This document shows positions 34,912 through 46,660 of a stretch of DNA of 64,000 bases, one piece after another. Numbering within the stretch: position 1 is the first letter of the stretch; each line of letters starts with the position of its first letter. Origin of the DNA: Lutraria lutraria (Eukaryota > Mollusca > Bivalvia > Venerida > Mactridae); contig OZ026842.1 of NCBI GenBank assembly GCA_964023205.1, positions 37,649,501 to 37,713,500 on the forward strand, written 5' to 3'. Below the pieces are notes generated by a model, which made no database searches, was not told where the DNA came from, and worked only from the letters and a program-made list of their open reading frames with translations. The translations under genes were made by a program, and so were the position numbers.

Positions 34912-35874
34912 CAGTACGGTTCGGGTGATTTGTCGGATTTTCTCGAATCGCCGCGGAATTAAAATCGCGCTAAGCCACAGGTAGATTGCTTCAACGCGGC
35001 GATTTGAATTTTGGCCGTCGCGTTCAGAGCGACGACGATCGACGGTGACCGTCACCACTGAAGGGTAATAATTCGCAGTGGATTGCGGCGACGATCGCTC
35101 AACGCGGTGATACGCGATGTCGTCTCTTTACTTTACTTAAAACTTACGAATTTCTTGTAAATAACACTGTTATTCACACATTATTTAATTGCGCTTTGTG
35201 AACAAATTGTTACCTGATATGTGTGAAAAATTAGCGTTGACATAAATTATAATCAACGAGTGTTGAGAACTTAATAGTAGTTGATGAGCTTTAATTAATC
35301 TGTCAGCTTTCGTATATTATTGCGCGAAATAATATTGCATGTAAACAGTGGACTGGTTTTATTGATTAGAGCACCGAGCTACATTCGTACAATGAGAGAC
35401 TGCGACTCGGTCTAAACTCGCCCTGGTACTCGATATATAAAACACTATAATAGACCCTGTACGTAACGCTGCATATGTAAAACATAGCTACACAGTTTAC
35501 ATATTCGCTTAGCAATTTGCCGGTATTTCTACATATTTATTTCAAGAATGGGATTTCCTACTTGACAAAATTTAATCAGATGACTGGATTATAGTCGGTC
35601 TTGGCCGACGGATTTAGTAAGTGTTAAATCCTGAACTATCTTACCATGTGACTGTTTTCGGAAAATGAACGGTCAACAGAAAGCAATAATCCATCGCTAT
35701 CAAAGATTACCGACTGATAAATAAGTCATAAAACGCGGTGATTAGCGACATTGCGGTGATTTGTGTTTTTTTCAAGATCGATGCCGCGATGAAAATCGCC
35801 GCTACGGGTGATAAATTGACGATTACGAACGCGGGGGAAACGCGAAAATCGGACAAATCACCCGAACGGTACTG
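34912..35874. mobile_element. TA-flanked DNA transposon (Tc1/mariner-pogo type), non-autonomous
   Basis: The left end CAGTACGGTTCGGGTGATTT and the complement of the right end CAGTACCGTTCGGGTGATTT are inverted repeats of at least 34 bp with three mismatches. TA occurs on both sides (34910-34911, 35875-35876). Subterminal GCGGTGAT and ATCGCCGC motifs are repeated. The 963-bp interior is GC-richer than its surroundings and has no transposase frame. It splits copy 2 of the 34.5-kb duplicated segment; copy 1 shows the empty site. Confidence 0.85.
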
Positions 35875-35959
35875 TACTCCCTGATTCATCAACAACCAAA
35901 CATGGAAAGAATGATTTACAAGTTTGATCTTTCTTTGTTCAAGTTTCAACAGCTTCTAC

Positions 35960-36029
35960 CTTTATCAGTCAGTCCACCAGCTAAGTTAACAATCTTATCT
36001 GCTTCTTCTTTCAAAGCTTCTGTAATTTT
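35960..36029 (-). CDS. Candidate internal exon encoding an amphipathic helix (set C)
   Basis: Minus strand: acceptor GATATTGTTCCAG|AAA and donor GATAAAG|GTAGAAG, 70 nt, phase 0 to 1. The 23 residues start KITEALKEEADKIVNLAGG and end LTDK, with heptad-like spacing typical of helical bundles. The next exon at 32.2 kb is in phase. No family was recognised, and a coding role remains unproven. Confidence 0.35.
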
Positions 36030-36239
36030 CTGGAACAATATCAAACAACTTAAGCATTTTTTGCAGAATGTAAAAAAAGTATAAAATGCAATACTTTAAT
36101 ATTCAAATAATTGAAAACAGTATTAAAAATTCATACAATTTTAGAAGAAATTGTTAAATAAGAGAATCTTCGGCAATTGTTCAATTTGCTACATTAATTG
36201 CCTATGCAATATGCAAATTTTGAAAATAAGAAGGTATTT

Positions 36240-36480
36240 AGATTTGTTTGTTTGTTTCATTGGGTTTATGCCCCTTTTAAACAGTTAGAGTCATATATGG
36301 TGGACAATTCACTTAACCATCATTACTACTAGACTTCCATCCTCTGTAAGCAACTGACTACTTTATCATATCAAGAGAAATGGTAGGTAGCTTTGCTCAT
36401 TTAACCCCTGACCCTGTATCAGAGAGAAGTTACAGTGGTTTGAAGTCAGCAACATTAACCACTTAACCATGGAGTTGGGT
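36240..36480 (-). repeat. Possible dispersed SINE-like repeat
   Basis: The (TTTG)n start followed by TTTATGCCCCTTTTAAACAG and a right end with CATTAACCACTTAACCATGG (tRNA-like when read on the minus strand) is the layout of a reversed SINE. Only one copy is in this window, so this rests on layout alone. Confidence 0.3.
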
Positions 36481-36484
36481 AAGA

Positions 36485-38470
36485 ATATTTAGAAAAAACA
36501 GGAATGGATTAATATTTCTTTAAATAACCTAGCACTCAATTTGAAAAACAGACACATAAAGATCCAGATAGGAAAAAATATAAATTAACATGCACTGACA
36601 AATGAAAATGATCAGTATTCTCAAAAGATTATAAGTCAGTACCAACTACATGAATATTATGTCAAGGGTTCAATTTGGAATTATACTGATGAATGTATAT
36701 CAAAATACTTTGATGATTTAAACATGATCCTGTGTACACAAAATTATTGGTAAATTCTTTCAATTTGAAATAAAGTGAAAATAATTAAGGATTGCACATA
36801 GATCCAAAAACATAAACATATTTTCAAAAAGAATTAACTGGCAACTAATTATTCATGAAATATTTTCTAAAATGTCATTAGCCAAAGACAATAATAGCTG
36901 TTTGTAAATTGATATGTAATGATAGCAAATTATAGAGGGTTAGACATTAACTGAAAACTGCAAGTGACTTGTAATTAAAATGGCAAATTTCTACCTTTTT
37001 GCCTGCTCAACAATCAGAACTTCTTTATCCACAATACAAAATTTCACAAAACATTTCCATACTCAACTCTATTAAACCATATAATAATATAAACATGCTA
37101 CAATGGTGTATATATATGTACAAATAAATATACATGGTGAGAAAAATATGTTCAATAAGTTTTCATTAAATCATTTTGTTTTCAGGAAGGGAAATAGATT
37201 CACAAATTATAATAGAAGTGACACAGGAAATATGGCTATCAGATTACGACTATAGATTGACTGCATGATGTTTCGCCCGTGGACAATTCCCTCTCAGACA
37301 TTTTACTTGCAAAAAGCCATAAATGAATCACCCTGACCAAATATGAATTGGAATTTAATATTTGCGTTGCCATGATTCAAAATACATCTTGGATTGATCA
37401 TCGTCTTTATCTTATGACTCATGAGAATATAGCATGTAGGACTGTCTAAAATTATCAATCATTATACTAGCAAGACAGCTGGTAACATAATTCATTTGAT
37501 GTCAACAATTTGACCAGTTCATAAACTTTAATGAATATTATTGTCAAATGTTAATGTGAAAAAGAAATTACCAATTTGAAGTTGCAGCGCAATGTCTTGC
37601 AGTTAGTTGCTTTTCTGATAAATCAATGGCTGATTTGGTGAGACAATGGTTTCCATTCTCACTGCTAGATTACACACACTTTGTGATGTTGGGAACCTAA
37701 ATCAAGAAAATCAAAATGTTGTTTTCGTTGTCTAGTATCCGAAAAAAATCTGACTGTTGACTGAAAGGATTATAAAATATCAAATCTGAGTCCATTTACA
37801 AAATAAATGTTAACACAATTAGCTTCATACCTGTGGCAATTAATTTTCATTCCTGAATTCTAAAAATTATTCATTCCTTAAAAAGACAATATCAATAAAT
37901 TATAATTCCTGAATTCCAAATCATTAATCAGCAGCCAATTTCTCCATCTATTTCTTACAATATCTACATCAGTAAGTCATGATTCTATTACTCATACATC
38001 AATGAATCATTATTCCAAATATTTTACTTCTGATTTGGTTGATTTTTTAATTTCCAAGTTGTCTCCCTTTAAACATTTGCTTGATATGAAAATGCAAGGT
38101 TGATTGAAATATTCATTTTTAAGATTTAGGTACTTGGGTAAGACTGTTATCAAATACAAGCAATTGTTCTGCAAATAATAGGATTGTCACACTTTATACA
38201 CTTTAATGGTGTAGATGGTTATTCAAGTTACAGAAAGAAAAACAATTTGTTATGTAAATGATACAATCATTATAAATTTACAAAATACAAATAACTTGTT
38301 TATTGGCACAGATTGTCAAAATTGACAGAAATGCAACCAAAAATAATATGTTAAATAACAGGTTTAACTGACATTCAAGAAAACTTGTTCAAGAAAATCA
38401 GACTCAGAAATGACAAGCAATTTAAGCAGCACCTTATTTTAAGGACACTTATGATGGGAAATATGATGAA
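36485..38470. other. Gene-free stretch with isolated splice-like motifs
   Basis: Short open pieces at 37.0 kb and 37.6 kb have plausible donors or acceptors on the minus strand, but their phases do not fit any chain. Nothing else is supported. Confidence 0.4.
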
Positions 38471-38478
38471 ACAAAAAC

Positions 38479-38534
38479 CTGTTGATCCTTTCCAAATTCT
38501 CTTTCATTTTAGCATCAGCTGTATTAACAATGGA
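38479..38534 (-). CDS. Weak candidate exon with a helical segment
   Basis: Minus strand frame SIVNTADAKMKENLERIN resembles the helix of the 36.0-kb exon (shared IVN and K-rich pattern). The best acceptor (TTTTTTCAG at 38544) would place a TAA at the start of this frame. An AG nine bases further on avoids it. The donor AACAG|GTTTTT is weak. It may be a decayed exon copy. Confidence 0.2.
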
Positions 38535-38939
38535 CTCCAATTACTGAAAAAAATATTAGATACTACATAATTATAGATAGATAGATCTTATTTGAAAATA
38601 AGACAACATGTCCAACATTTCACACATTACAGAAACACAAATTATATCATTTCCAGTGATATAGTAATATAAAATATAAATGTACAGTTCTTTACAAATA
38701 CATTCATAGTTGTATCATTTTTAAACAAAAAGACATACGTTCAGTAAATTTAAAAGTAAAATAGTGTTATTTAAATATGTAATTGTATAAGCTAGTATAT
38801 AAAGTTTTAAGTTTTGATAAAAAATATCTAAAGCTACTAACAACATCAAGTCTAATTGGGTTCACCAGGCATTAAAAAATAACTTTTCTCTCCATTAATT
38901 AGCTCTCAATATTCATTCAAATTCTATGGTAAATAATTA

Positions 38940-39174
38940 GTGATTTTGAACCAAGGTTGCCAGAAACTTTGACTATGAAGACAATCCCTGACTTATCACT
39001 GACCAAATCCAGTTTTTCACTGACCAAAACCACCAAATATATTGGCCTAATCTCCCATACAGCCGCTCTATTTACCAACTTCTGTTTTTTTTTAAAATTA
39101 TTTTTTACAAACATTTTAAACTTGAGTTACAAACAGCCAAATAAATTAAAACTGTAAATTAAATCAAACTAGAG
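38940..39174. repeat. Left part of a possible split repeat with CACTGACC motifs
   Basis: GGTTGCCAG at 38955 and CTGGCAATCC at 39891-39900 could be inverted ends of one element of about 950 bp. Repeated TCACTGACCAAA motifs occur in both flanks (39000-39030 and 39810-39860). The repeat at 39175-39486 lies in between. Confidence 0.35.
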
Positions 39175-39486
39175 CTGTCACAGAGGTGATTAATACCCCA
39201 CCCCTGCCGCTTTGACACTAATACTGCAATAGTACACTAAACGGCTAAGTTCAAGGGGACATAACTCTGCAATGAGTGAATCTCTGCGCATGAAAATTGT
39301 GTCTTGCACATCTACACTTGATAATGATAACACATTTCAAGTTTCATTGCAATAGCTTAAAAAATGTGGAAGTAGTTCGCTCCACAAACTTTATGCGGAT
39401 GGACGGACGGACCAACCGACTGACCAACAACCGACCGACAGAGTGACTCCAATATACCCCCTCTCAAACTTCGTTTGCGGGGTTAT
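39175..39486. mobile_element. Bivalve dispersed repeat with ACGG-type microsatellite
   Basis: It starts AGAGCTGTCACAGAGGTGAT, has GTTCAAGGGGACATAACTCT in the middle, a (GGAC)n/(CGAC)n run at about 39399-39440 and the end CGTTTGCGGGGTTATAATA. I recognise this as a frequent bivalve repeat; its transposition class is not settled here. Confidence 0.65.
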
Positions 39487-39909
39487 AATAAATTAAACAA
39501 TATAATGAAGTGGCTGTAATCTATGAGCTCAAATGTTTGTCACTAAAAATTGCTCTGTTGCTACAATAGACTACATTGTGTCTTTGCATAAAGTAGTGAA
39601 CGATGATGCTCTGCACATACCCTGTTCCTACAAAATTACAATATGTTAATTTGCTCAGGGGGGCACTGGTTGCACAGTCTTTCAGTCTTCAAACAACCTT
39701 GGACAGTTTAGAAAAAAGGTTGCATAACTCTGACAAAAGTCTGTGTCAACAATAATATCTGAGTTATAATCATTCTGTCTTTTTACTGATTTTTCACAAA
39801 TTTTATTTTTCACTGACCAATTATCAAAATTCCATGACAATTCACTGACCTTGAAAAAAAGTATTCCCTGACCTTTTTAGGTCACTGCACTGGCAATCCT
39901 GTGAACATT

Positions 39910-42180
39910 GTCAGAACAATATTCTCCACAACACATCCAGAAAAGAGAACTTTAATGTCTTCACAGCATAGTTTTTATCTGAAAAAAAACAAAAAAAAAC
40001 GAATTCATTAGGTATTATATCTATAAGACTGTCCTTTTCTGACATACTACTGCTACTAAAAGTAAAAACATTTAAAAACAGGATTGCCCAATCATCTTTC
40101 TTTATTTGATATTTATCATTGATACTTGTATTTATGAATATATTGCATGGTCACTTACATGTAATTTTTCTTTATCAAATAAGATTGATAGACAGACAGG
40201 TCACCTCATCTGAAATTATAAGTTTTCTACTGCAAGTTAAAGGATCTTCTAATGAAGGATTACTTCTTCTTGCCTGTAAGAAGTATAGCATGAATAGCAT
40301 AATATACCAGATATTGAAACTAATTAAGTGACTCATTACAGTCAACTTTAGTAGGGCTGTATATTGTCAAAGGAGTGACAAATACCCCCACAGAATGTTT
40401 AAAATCTGAGTTAAAAAGGTTTATCAGAAATGTTATTGACTATAACTTAAAGATGCGAATAAGTCAAATTCTTCAGTAGCTGGTGTAACTTACTTGAATT
40501 GATAGAAATAACAATATTCTGTGTAAATGTGCCTTAAAACATTAAACTTAATTTTATGTTGCAGGTTGATTACTAACCAGTGTCAACATGACTTTATAGC
40601 CACATCAAATTCCACTCTGTATACAACTGTAACAGTCTTAGTTTGTTTTGTTCATGATGATCCAAGTTCAACATGTATTTATATATTAATGTACCTGATC
40701 ACAGATCAAGGTTTGAAGACATGTGTGTTCAAATGATGATAGATGTTGAACACTGGATTAAAATCCCAGGTTCTACTGCTTCTAACTGAATTTAACAATT
40801 ACACTAAATATATAACAACAATAAGAGGTCCACGACATGATGTTTCTTGTCAAATATCTGAACTTTGCGGTACCAGAGATCTTTATTGAATTTCTTGCTT
40901 TATGGATACAATGAAAACTCATAACCACCAAGGCCATAATTTGAACAATCTCAGTAGAGGTCTACTATGATTTCAGAGAAGAAGATTTTTTAAGTTTTAC
41001 CATATACATATAAGGAAAATTATACATTAGATCTACGTCATGGTTCATAGCGGGAATACAAAAGCTCCCACGAAGGTGGCAAGATTGCGTAGACATAGAT
41101 GGAGAATATCTTGAAAAAGAATAGAAAGAATCTTTGAAAAATGTTGAATGGTTTCTAAGAACAATTCAAAAGTCTGGATATTTTCTGAACACCCCTCGTA
41201 AATGCATTAATTGAAAGGGAGTTCAAACATATTTATGCCATAGAACCAGTTTATATCGATTTATTTCATTATTCCTAACAAAGAATTATTAAGCTGTCTT
41301 CAGGACTGCAATGTTGAAGATGGGCTACTTGGTAACAAAGATTCATGATTTGATTTGTGGATCGTAAGTACTGAATCGTAGATTGGACTGGATCGACTCT
41401 TACCAAATGATCCACAGCCACTCACCACAATAGCTCACAAAGTGCTCTGGAGAGCTATTAAATAAATACTATAAATTTTGATAAATCAAATAAAGTTATG
41501 ATAGTGTTTGTTGAAAAGTGAAAGCTATAAAAAATAATTCCTTGGCCTCATTGCAATGAAACCATCAACAAATAGTAATGTCACGAAATGTGCAACGAGT
41601 TCCTGTGAAAGATAAGTTATTGAAAGTTGTCTTCCTACAAACATAGTAAGAACACAGACTTATTTAGTCCAAATTACCACAACAGTCGCTTTTACCACTA
41701 TTAATGTATATGGAAGAGTCAAGATAAACAGCTCGAAAACGAAAGTAGAAAATACTTTCAAACAAATATCAGACTTTTGTCATAATTTCTGGCTTCTATG
41801 CACAATTCTATCTTTTTTTATTCTATCGACACTATTCTCACACCTAAACTTGCACATACAGGTGTGAATTCTGACGATGTCTAATTTATTCAGTCACGGG
41901 GGCTGCTGCAATCAAGAAATGCTACTTTTTTATATTTTAATGTGCTTCCACCATGGCGTAGCGGCACGTAAATGGTCATTCTCTACCCAAAGTTGTTGTT
42001 TGTTTCTAATCCACACACACTTCAGTTTGGTGCCAAAATCAAATTTCAGTTTTGGACATATTATGTGCAGTCTTTTTTGTATAAAATGTGGAATTGGAAG
42101 TATTGTGCATCTAGATAAGTATTTTATTAAATTCCTTATTTGTTCTTAGATCTATGTGATGCATAATGAAACAGTTTTAC
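39910..42180. other. Gene-poor stretch
   Basis: Apart from the repeat copy at 41597-41652, nothing is firmly supported. A minus-strand piece at about 39917-39979 has a strong pyrimidine-rich acceptor (TTGTTTTTTTTCAG) and would read KNYAVKTLKFSFLDVLWRIL then F-stop in the phase offered by the 42.2-kb exon, but it has no homology support. Confidence 0.4.
41597..41652 (+). repeat. Dispersed copy of the 3069-3133 repeat
   Basis: CTGTGAAAGATAAGTTATTG followed by AAAGTTGTCTTCCTACAAAC matches 3075-3114 with a few changes. The hairpin of the first copy is lost. Confidence 0.65.
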
Positions 42181-42181
42181 A

Positions 42182-42364
42182 CTAAGCAGTCATACCTTTC
42201 AAGAGCATTTTCTTTTTAACATAAGATTTTCCATTCCCTTCCTGACCAGTCAACACAATAGTGAGTCCTGCTATAATGATGGCCGTATAGAAATACGCTT
42301 GACTTGGCGAAACATGACCCAAAAGAGAGAAATTATTTAAAAATGTGTAATTGCAAATGACACA
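42182..42364 (-). CDS. P-loop (Walker A) fragment of a STAND-type NTPase
   Basis: A 60-codon minus-strand frame contains SPSQAYFYTAIIIAG, then LTIVLTG and GQEGNGKS, then YVKKKMLLK. The hydrophobic beta strand, the GxxGxGKS loop and the following helix are a textbook Walker A. The lead 'P(S/T)xAYxxA...GLTIxxTGxEGxGKS' resembles NTPase domains (nSTAND3 type) frequent in bivalve immune-like proteins (memory of the family). A donor AAAG|GTATGA follows at 42196/42195, and reading through it would hit TAG six codons on, counting the split codon. The 5' limit is unclear: a weak acceptor near 42298 would cut off the SPSQ lead. Walker B is not seen nearby, so this is an exon of a spread-out gene or a pseudogene remnant. 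Confidence 0.45.
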   Translation of the reverse strand, partial: CVICNYTFLNNFSLLGHVSPSQAYFYTAIIIAGLTIVLTGQEGNGKSYVKKKMLLKGMTA

Positions 42365-43192
42365 TTAACACAAAACCAATATGCCACAGAAATAGTTGTA
42401 TTATATATATATAAATCATTGACAGTGGATGGGATGAATTTTGAATAAACAAGAGTCTGTGGTAAAATTTAAATGTAATGTAAGTGAACAGAACACAGTC
42501 ACTGTGAGTGCTAGTCTAATTATACCCTTTCAGAGAGATATTATGAGAATTTCATGATACACTATTTTTGAATGACACAGGGGCATAATAAAACATGTAC
42601 AGTGTAACAAATAAACTGATGGTTAACAATGTGATTCTAAGTACATAAAGTGAATAAAAAAACCTTGGACACCCCATGACTAGATTATTGAATGATTGTT
42701 TGAATAAACATGTGTAAAGTGAAAATTACACTTACCGTAGTTTAAATACATTTGTGTAGAATCAAAATGGACACACTGTAATATTAATTAATCATAGATG
42801 TAGAAAAGTACAATAAAAGTCCATTCTGCCACACATTGCTACCATCACTACAGTCCCATTCTAAATCAGTCTTTATTATGGGTACATAGGGTTAATGAAA
42901 GTTGATTTAAGTTTATCACTAGCCAATGTCTTGTTAACATGCTAGCTACTTGAATTATTTGCACGACAAATTTTCGAGAATACATGACTATTACCATATC
43001 AACAGCAGTTATCCATGGCACCACAGTGTTTTCCTTGTGTGTTTTGATGCAAAAAAAATCATGAATGACCCATAAAAATTGATTAATTGTGTCACAACTG
43101 ACACACAATTGTTAAGTGCAGAGTAAGTACAATATTTAGGTATGTAACTTATGTTTTAGCTGAACAGTCTGTTTGTGGAAACCGTTTGAAAA

Positions 43193-44464
43193 TGTTTTTC
43201 TACCAACCAAACAGTTCACTTTGGACACAAACCTTGTAGTTATGGTGCCCTACAGGTTTTAATTGGATTTTCCTCACACAAGGATGCAGATCTTTTTAGA
43301 CTGTGCAAGATGGGGCTAAATCGAAAAAGTGTCTCTCCGTCACAAATGACGCACTTACAAACTTCTGCTCTTGCAGTTTGCGACAGCCAGATGTAAACAA
43401 TGCATCCACACCGAGCATGCGTTCAGCTTAAAGCCACGCCTGGTTTTACTTAACTTTTTGCACAACAGCTACTTTGAATTCAAGCTATTTCTATATACTG
43501 TGTATAAACGTAATTTGTTCAGTTTTAGTGTTATTCAATGTTATGATGCTATGTCTGGTTCCAAATGTATCATCTATGCTTCTAAGATTTTGGTCGTCTG
43601 AAACTTATAGACTACCAAACCGCTCTATCATGCATGCTAGCGAGACTTGTCATATCATACAGATATTTATTCATACAGATACTAGCAATCGAAACGAGTA
43701 TTAAGAACTTATTATGTGTATAGCAGGTTCTAGGCTCTGTCAATAGCCAGATTTCTGTTATAGTTTGCGGTCACTAAGCGTTCTAATACTGCCAAAATTC
43801 TAACACAAACCAGCAGGGTTCGAATCCACGAGACTTTATATCGTCAATGGAGGCAAAATACAATTAGGTAAAAATTAGTGACAGCAATATTAATATGCTG
43901 TCGTTAAAAAAAGGAACTTCATTCTACAATAATTAATGCCCAATACATGCAATACTGTATACACATATCAAGGTTGAATCAGTACTAAAGCTGTAACACA
44001 GAAATTACATGGCATTTTTAGTGTAAACAAACCACTTTAACCTCACAGATACTAAAAGCAAGGAACAGACACTACTCAATCATGACAGAAACGTAAAGTA
44101 TATTCATATATGTGTTATTCAAATAAATTTCTAAATTTGATAAAAAAGGTATTTTCTACAACGACACAGTGACAGAACTGTGACCATTTTGCAGCATGTC
44201 TGGATTTAGGACGCTCATAAATCAGTTATTTTACACTCGATTTTAATCATATTGGTTCAACATAAAATTTATTCATTGCATAAACAAGCTTAGTCCAACT
44301 AATTAGACTGTTTGTGATGACGAGATACTTTTTGCCTTGGCCCCCGTCCCGCACAGTCTAACAAAGATCTGCATATTTGTGTGCGGAAAATCCCCAATTA
44401 AAACCTGTTGGACACGATAACTACATTATCTGTGACCAAAGTGAACCATTACGTAGGTAGAAAA
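43193..44464. mobile_element. Foldback element with ~125-bp inverted arms
   Basis: The left arm 43193-43316 (GTTCACTTTGGACACA, ACAGGTTTTAATTGG, GATGCAGATCTTT, AGACTGTGC) is the diverged complement of the right arm 44337-44464. The 1.0-kb centre has no recognised gene. A partial third arm lies at 45146-45209. No target duplication could be defined. Confidence 0.7.
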
Positions 44465-44504
44465 CATATCTATACTTTCATGAGGATAAATTATTCCAAC
44501 ATAC

Positions 44505-44553
44505 CTTTTTTGAAAGATGCATTAATGATTTGCTTCTCCCCACTATTTCCATA
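44505..44553 (-). CDS. Low-confidence exon upstream of the P-loop fragment
   Basis: Minus strand: acceptor TTGTTTTTAG|TATGG and donor AAAAAAG|GTATGTT, 49 nt, reading YGNSGEKQIINASFKK, phase 0 to 1. The phase fits an entry into the 42.2-kb frame at 42297. Splice sites are good but there is no homology evidence. Confidence 0.25.
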
Positions 44554-45145
44554 CTAAAAACAAAACTGGTGTAATGGCAGTTAAATGCCAGTGTCCGATC
44601 TAGGATTTTGAAAGTAGGGGGGACTTTCCCCCCTACATTAAAAAATGTGGAGGATTTTTTTAAAGTATGGGGGCGTGTTCATATTAACATCAGAAAACTC
44701 ATCGGATTTCGATGCATCGATACCTATACAGGTGTCAATCGGTGCCTTATCAAAATCCATTAAAGACGGTATCTTTATCCGGATTCAAGAGAGTTTTACA
44801 TTTTGGGGTACTTCACGTATCGAAAAAGTCGGTAATGCTCCTTTTTGACGGCTGTGACATTGTCATTGACTCATTATCAAAGTTCTTGATTGTCTGCTTT
44901 ATAGCGACGTTTAATTGGTTGGGGCTTCTAAGTAAACAGGGAGAGAGATAGTCACAAGATGATGATAAATTTTATAAAACAAAATTAGTTTAGAGTCTAT
45001 GCTTCTCCTCTCTAGAGTGCTCCATCCTAAGTTTAATATTTCAAATTTGACATTTAACACAGATTTTTTAAAGCACATTTACACAGATTATTGTTATTTC
45101 TATTGAATTAAGTAAGTTATACAATTACCGTAATTGAAGAATTTT

Positions 45146-45209
45146 GACGTAATTTTAATTTCCGCACATAAATATGCAGATCTTTGTAAGGCTGCGAGGA
45201 TGGCCCTTC
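45146..45209 (+). repeat. Partial third copy of the foldback arm
   Basis: CCGCACATAAATATGCAGAT and CTTTGTAAGGCTGCGAGGAT match the arms at 43275-43316 and 44341-44390. Confidence 0.65.
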
Positions 45210-45713
45210 GTTCACGAAAATCGGCCAACCGGAAAGCCAAATTAGTAGGGCTAAGCTATGTTTATCTGTAATACATGGGACAAGACTGCAATAATTTCTT
45301 TGCACATATAACACACATGTACATGCTACTTTTCAGGCACACTTGATTAGGTTCGTGGCTTCATTTGCATAATTTATTCATAAACGCAGGAGCAGGTAAT
45401 TTTGATAGTGTGACGTAAACAACACCATTGGAGAAGCTACGGCCCTTGATACCCAGGACACACAGACGTTTATTTATATGCTCATAAATATTCGCGTATC
45501 CCTTTCGCCACTGTCATATGAAGTAATTATTAGAATAACCTTGATTGAAGCAGTATACGAACTTTGTAGCAAAGACAGAACAATCGCAAATTCGCGAAAA
45601 CATATGACATTCACATAACTAGCAGCTACAACTTACAACACAAATAAAAACAGTCAACAATTACATATTATCGTTAAATACATCACATTTTATGAATAAG
45701 AATCAACACTTAC

Positions 45714-45755
45714 GAGGTATAAGTTCATAAACAGGAGAAAACTATACATCAACAT
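45714..45755 (-). CDS. Low-confidence first coding exon (minus strand)
   Basis: ATG opens MLMYSFLLFMNLYL, a hydrophobic 14-residue piece, ending CTC|GTAAGT in phase 0, which fits the 44505-44553 piece. There is no 5' evidence beyond this. A signal-anchor followed by a P-loop would be unusual, so the chain is doubtful. Confidence 0.2.
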
Positions 45756-45790
45756 GCGGAGAACTTCCTGTAATTCTGGACGCTTGTTAA

Positions 45791-45818
45791 CTGGTTCCCG
45801 TTCCATTTTGCAGTGCAC
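45791..45818. repeat. Short dispersed repeat R2, copy 2
   Basis: TGGTTCCCGTTCCATTTTGC, compare 15646-15672. Confidence 0.5.
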
Positions 45819-46660
45819 CAAATAATCAACGGCGCTTGGTGAGCATGATCTCTACAAGGGAGACAAATCTGAATGACTAAAATCAAAGCACTGAAAGCTC
45901 CCGAGATATGAACCATCACTCATTTACTAGACTCTACGCCTAGAACATCGGTAATCGTAGCTAAGAAACCCCAAAAGGTTAAAAATATTAACCAATCAAA
46001 ATGTATCTATAGTACAGTCAAAAAGTTTATCACAGAGAATACAATATCAATATTAGTTTAATATGAAATAAAGCACTTCTATAATTCTATGTCAATACAG
46101 CCATCTACAGAAATACACAGCCTAAGCAGTACTGTACATGATTTTCCCAAGACTGAAGGGACAATATCCTGATTTAAACCTTGAGTATAACGGTATGAAT
46201 GGTATATACTAGTATATACTCCTGGTTTCAACCCCGGGGTCTGAACCGGGATATTACCGACAGAAGTTGTCTATAGAAATGGCTATATATATCACTATTA
46301 AGACAAGTACGTCGTTAAGCATCCGAGGTAGGGATATATGATTCTACTCACTTAAGGGTATTATTTTCAATGTTGTAAGAAGTTAAGATTTATGTAGTTC
46401 TTCTTCTGGGAAATCTTCAGCAGGTGGAATTTAGCAGCGTTAAACCTCATAAGCCATGTGTGGCACCACTCGAACAGTGAATTTAAAATGGGAATTTATC
46501 CATTTGTCAATTTAAGAAATTGGGATTTTAATTTGTCTTAAGTAGATGTACATGTAGTTGGAATGTTAAATAATCACTGTTCAAATTTGAAGTACATGTA
46601 AGCCCAATTAAACCAAACTGTATAATTTTCCAATTTTATAATGTTTACAGTTACCATTAA

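Noticed and set aside
36995..37075. Minus-strand exon reading VDKEVLIVEQAKR with donor AAAAAG|GTAGAA
   Set aside because: It leaves phase 2, which gives a stop in the next candidate exon, and no clean acceptor was found.
37560..37705. Minus-strand piece with acceptor TTCTTGATTTAG and frame FPTSQSVCNLAVRMETIV
   Set aside because: It could follow the 38.5-kb piece in phase but then ends in TAA. Two frames look equally protein-like, so neither is supported.
41877..42149. 90-codon plus-strand open frame
   Set aside because: It has low complexity and is rich in C, F and H, with no splice signals. It is treated as a chance frame.
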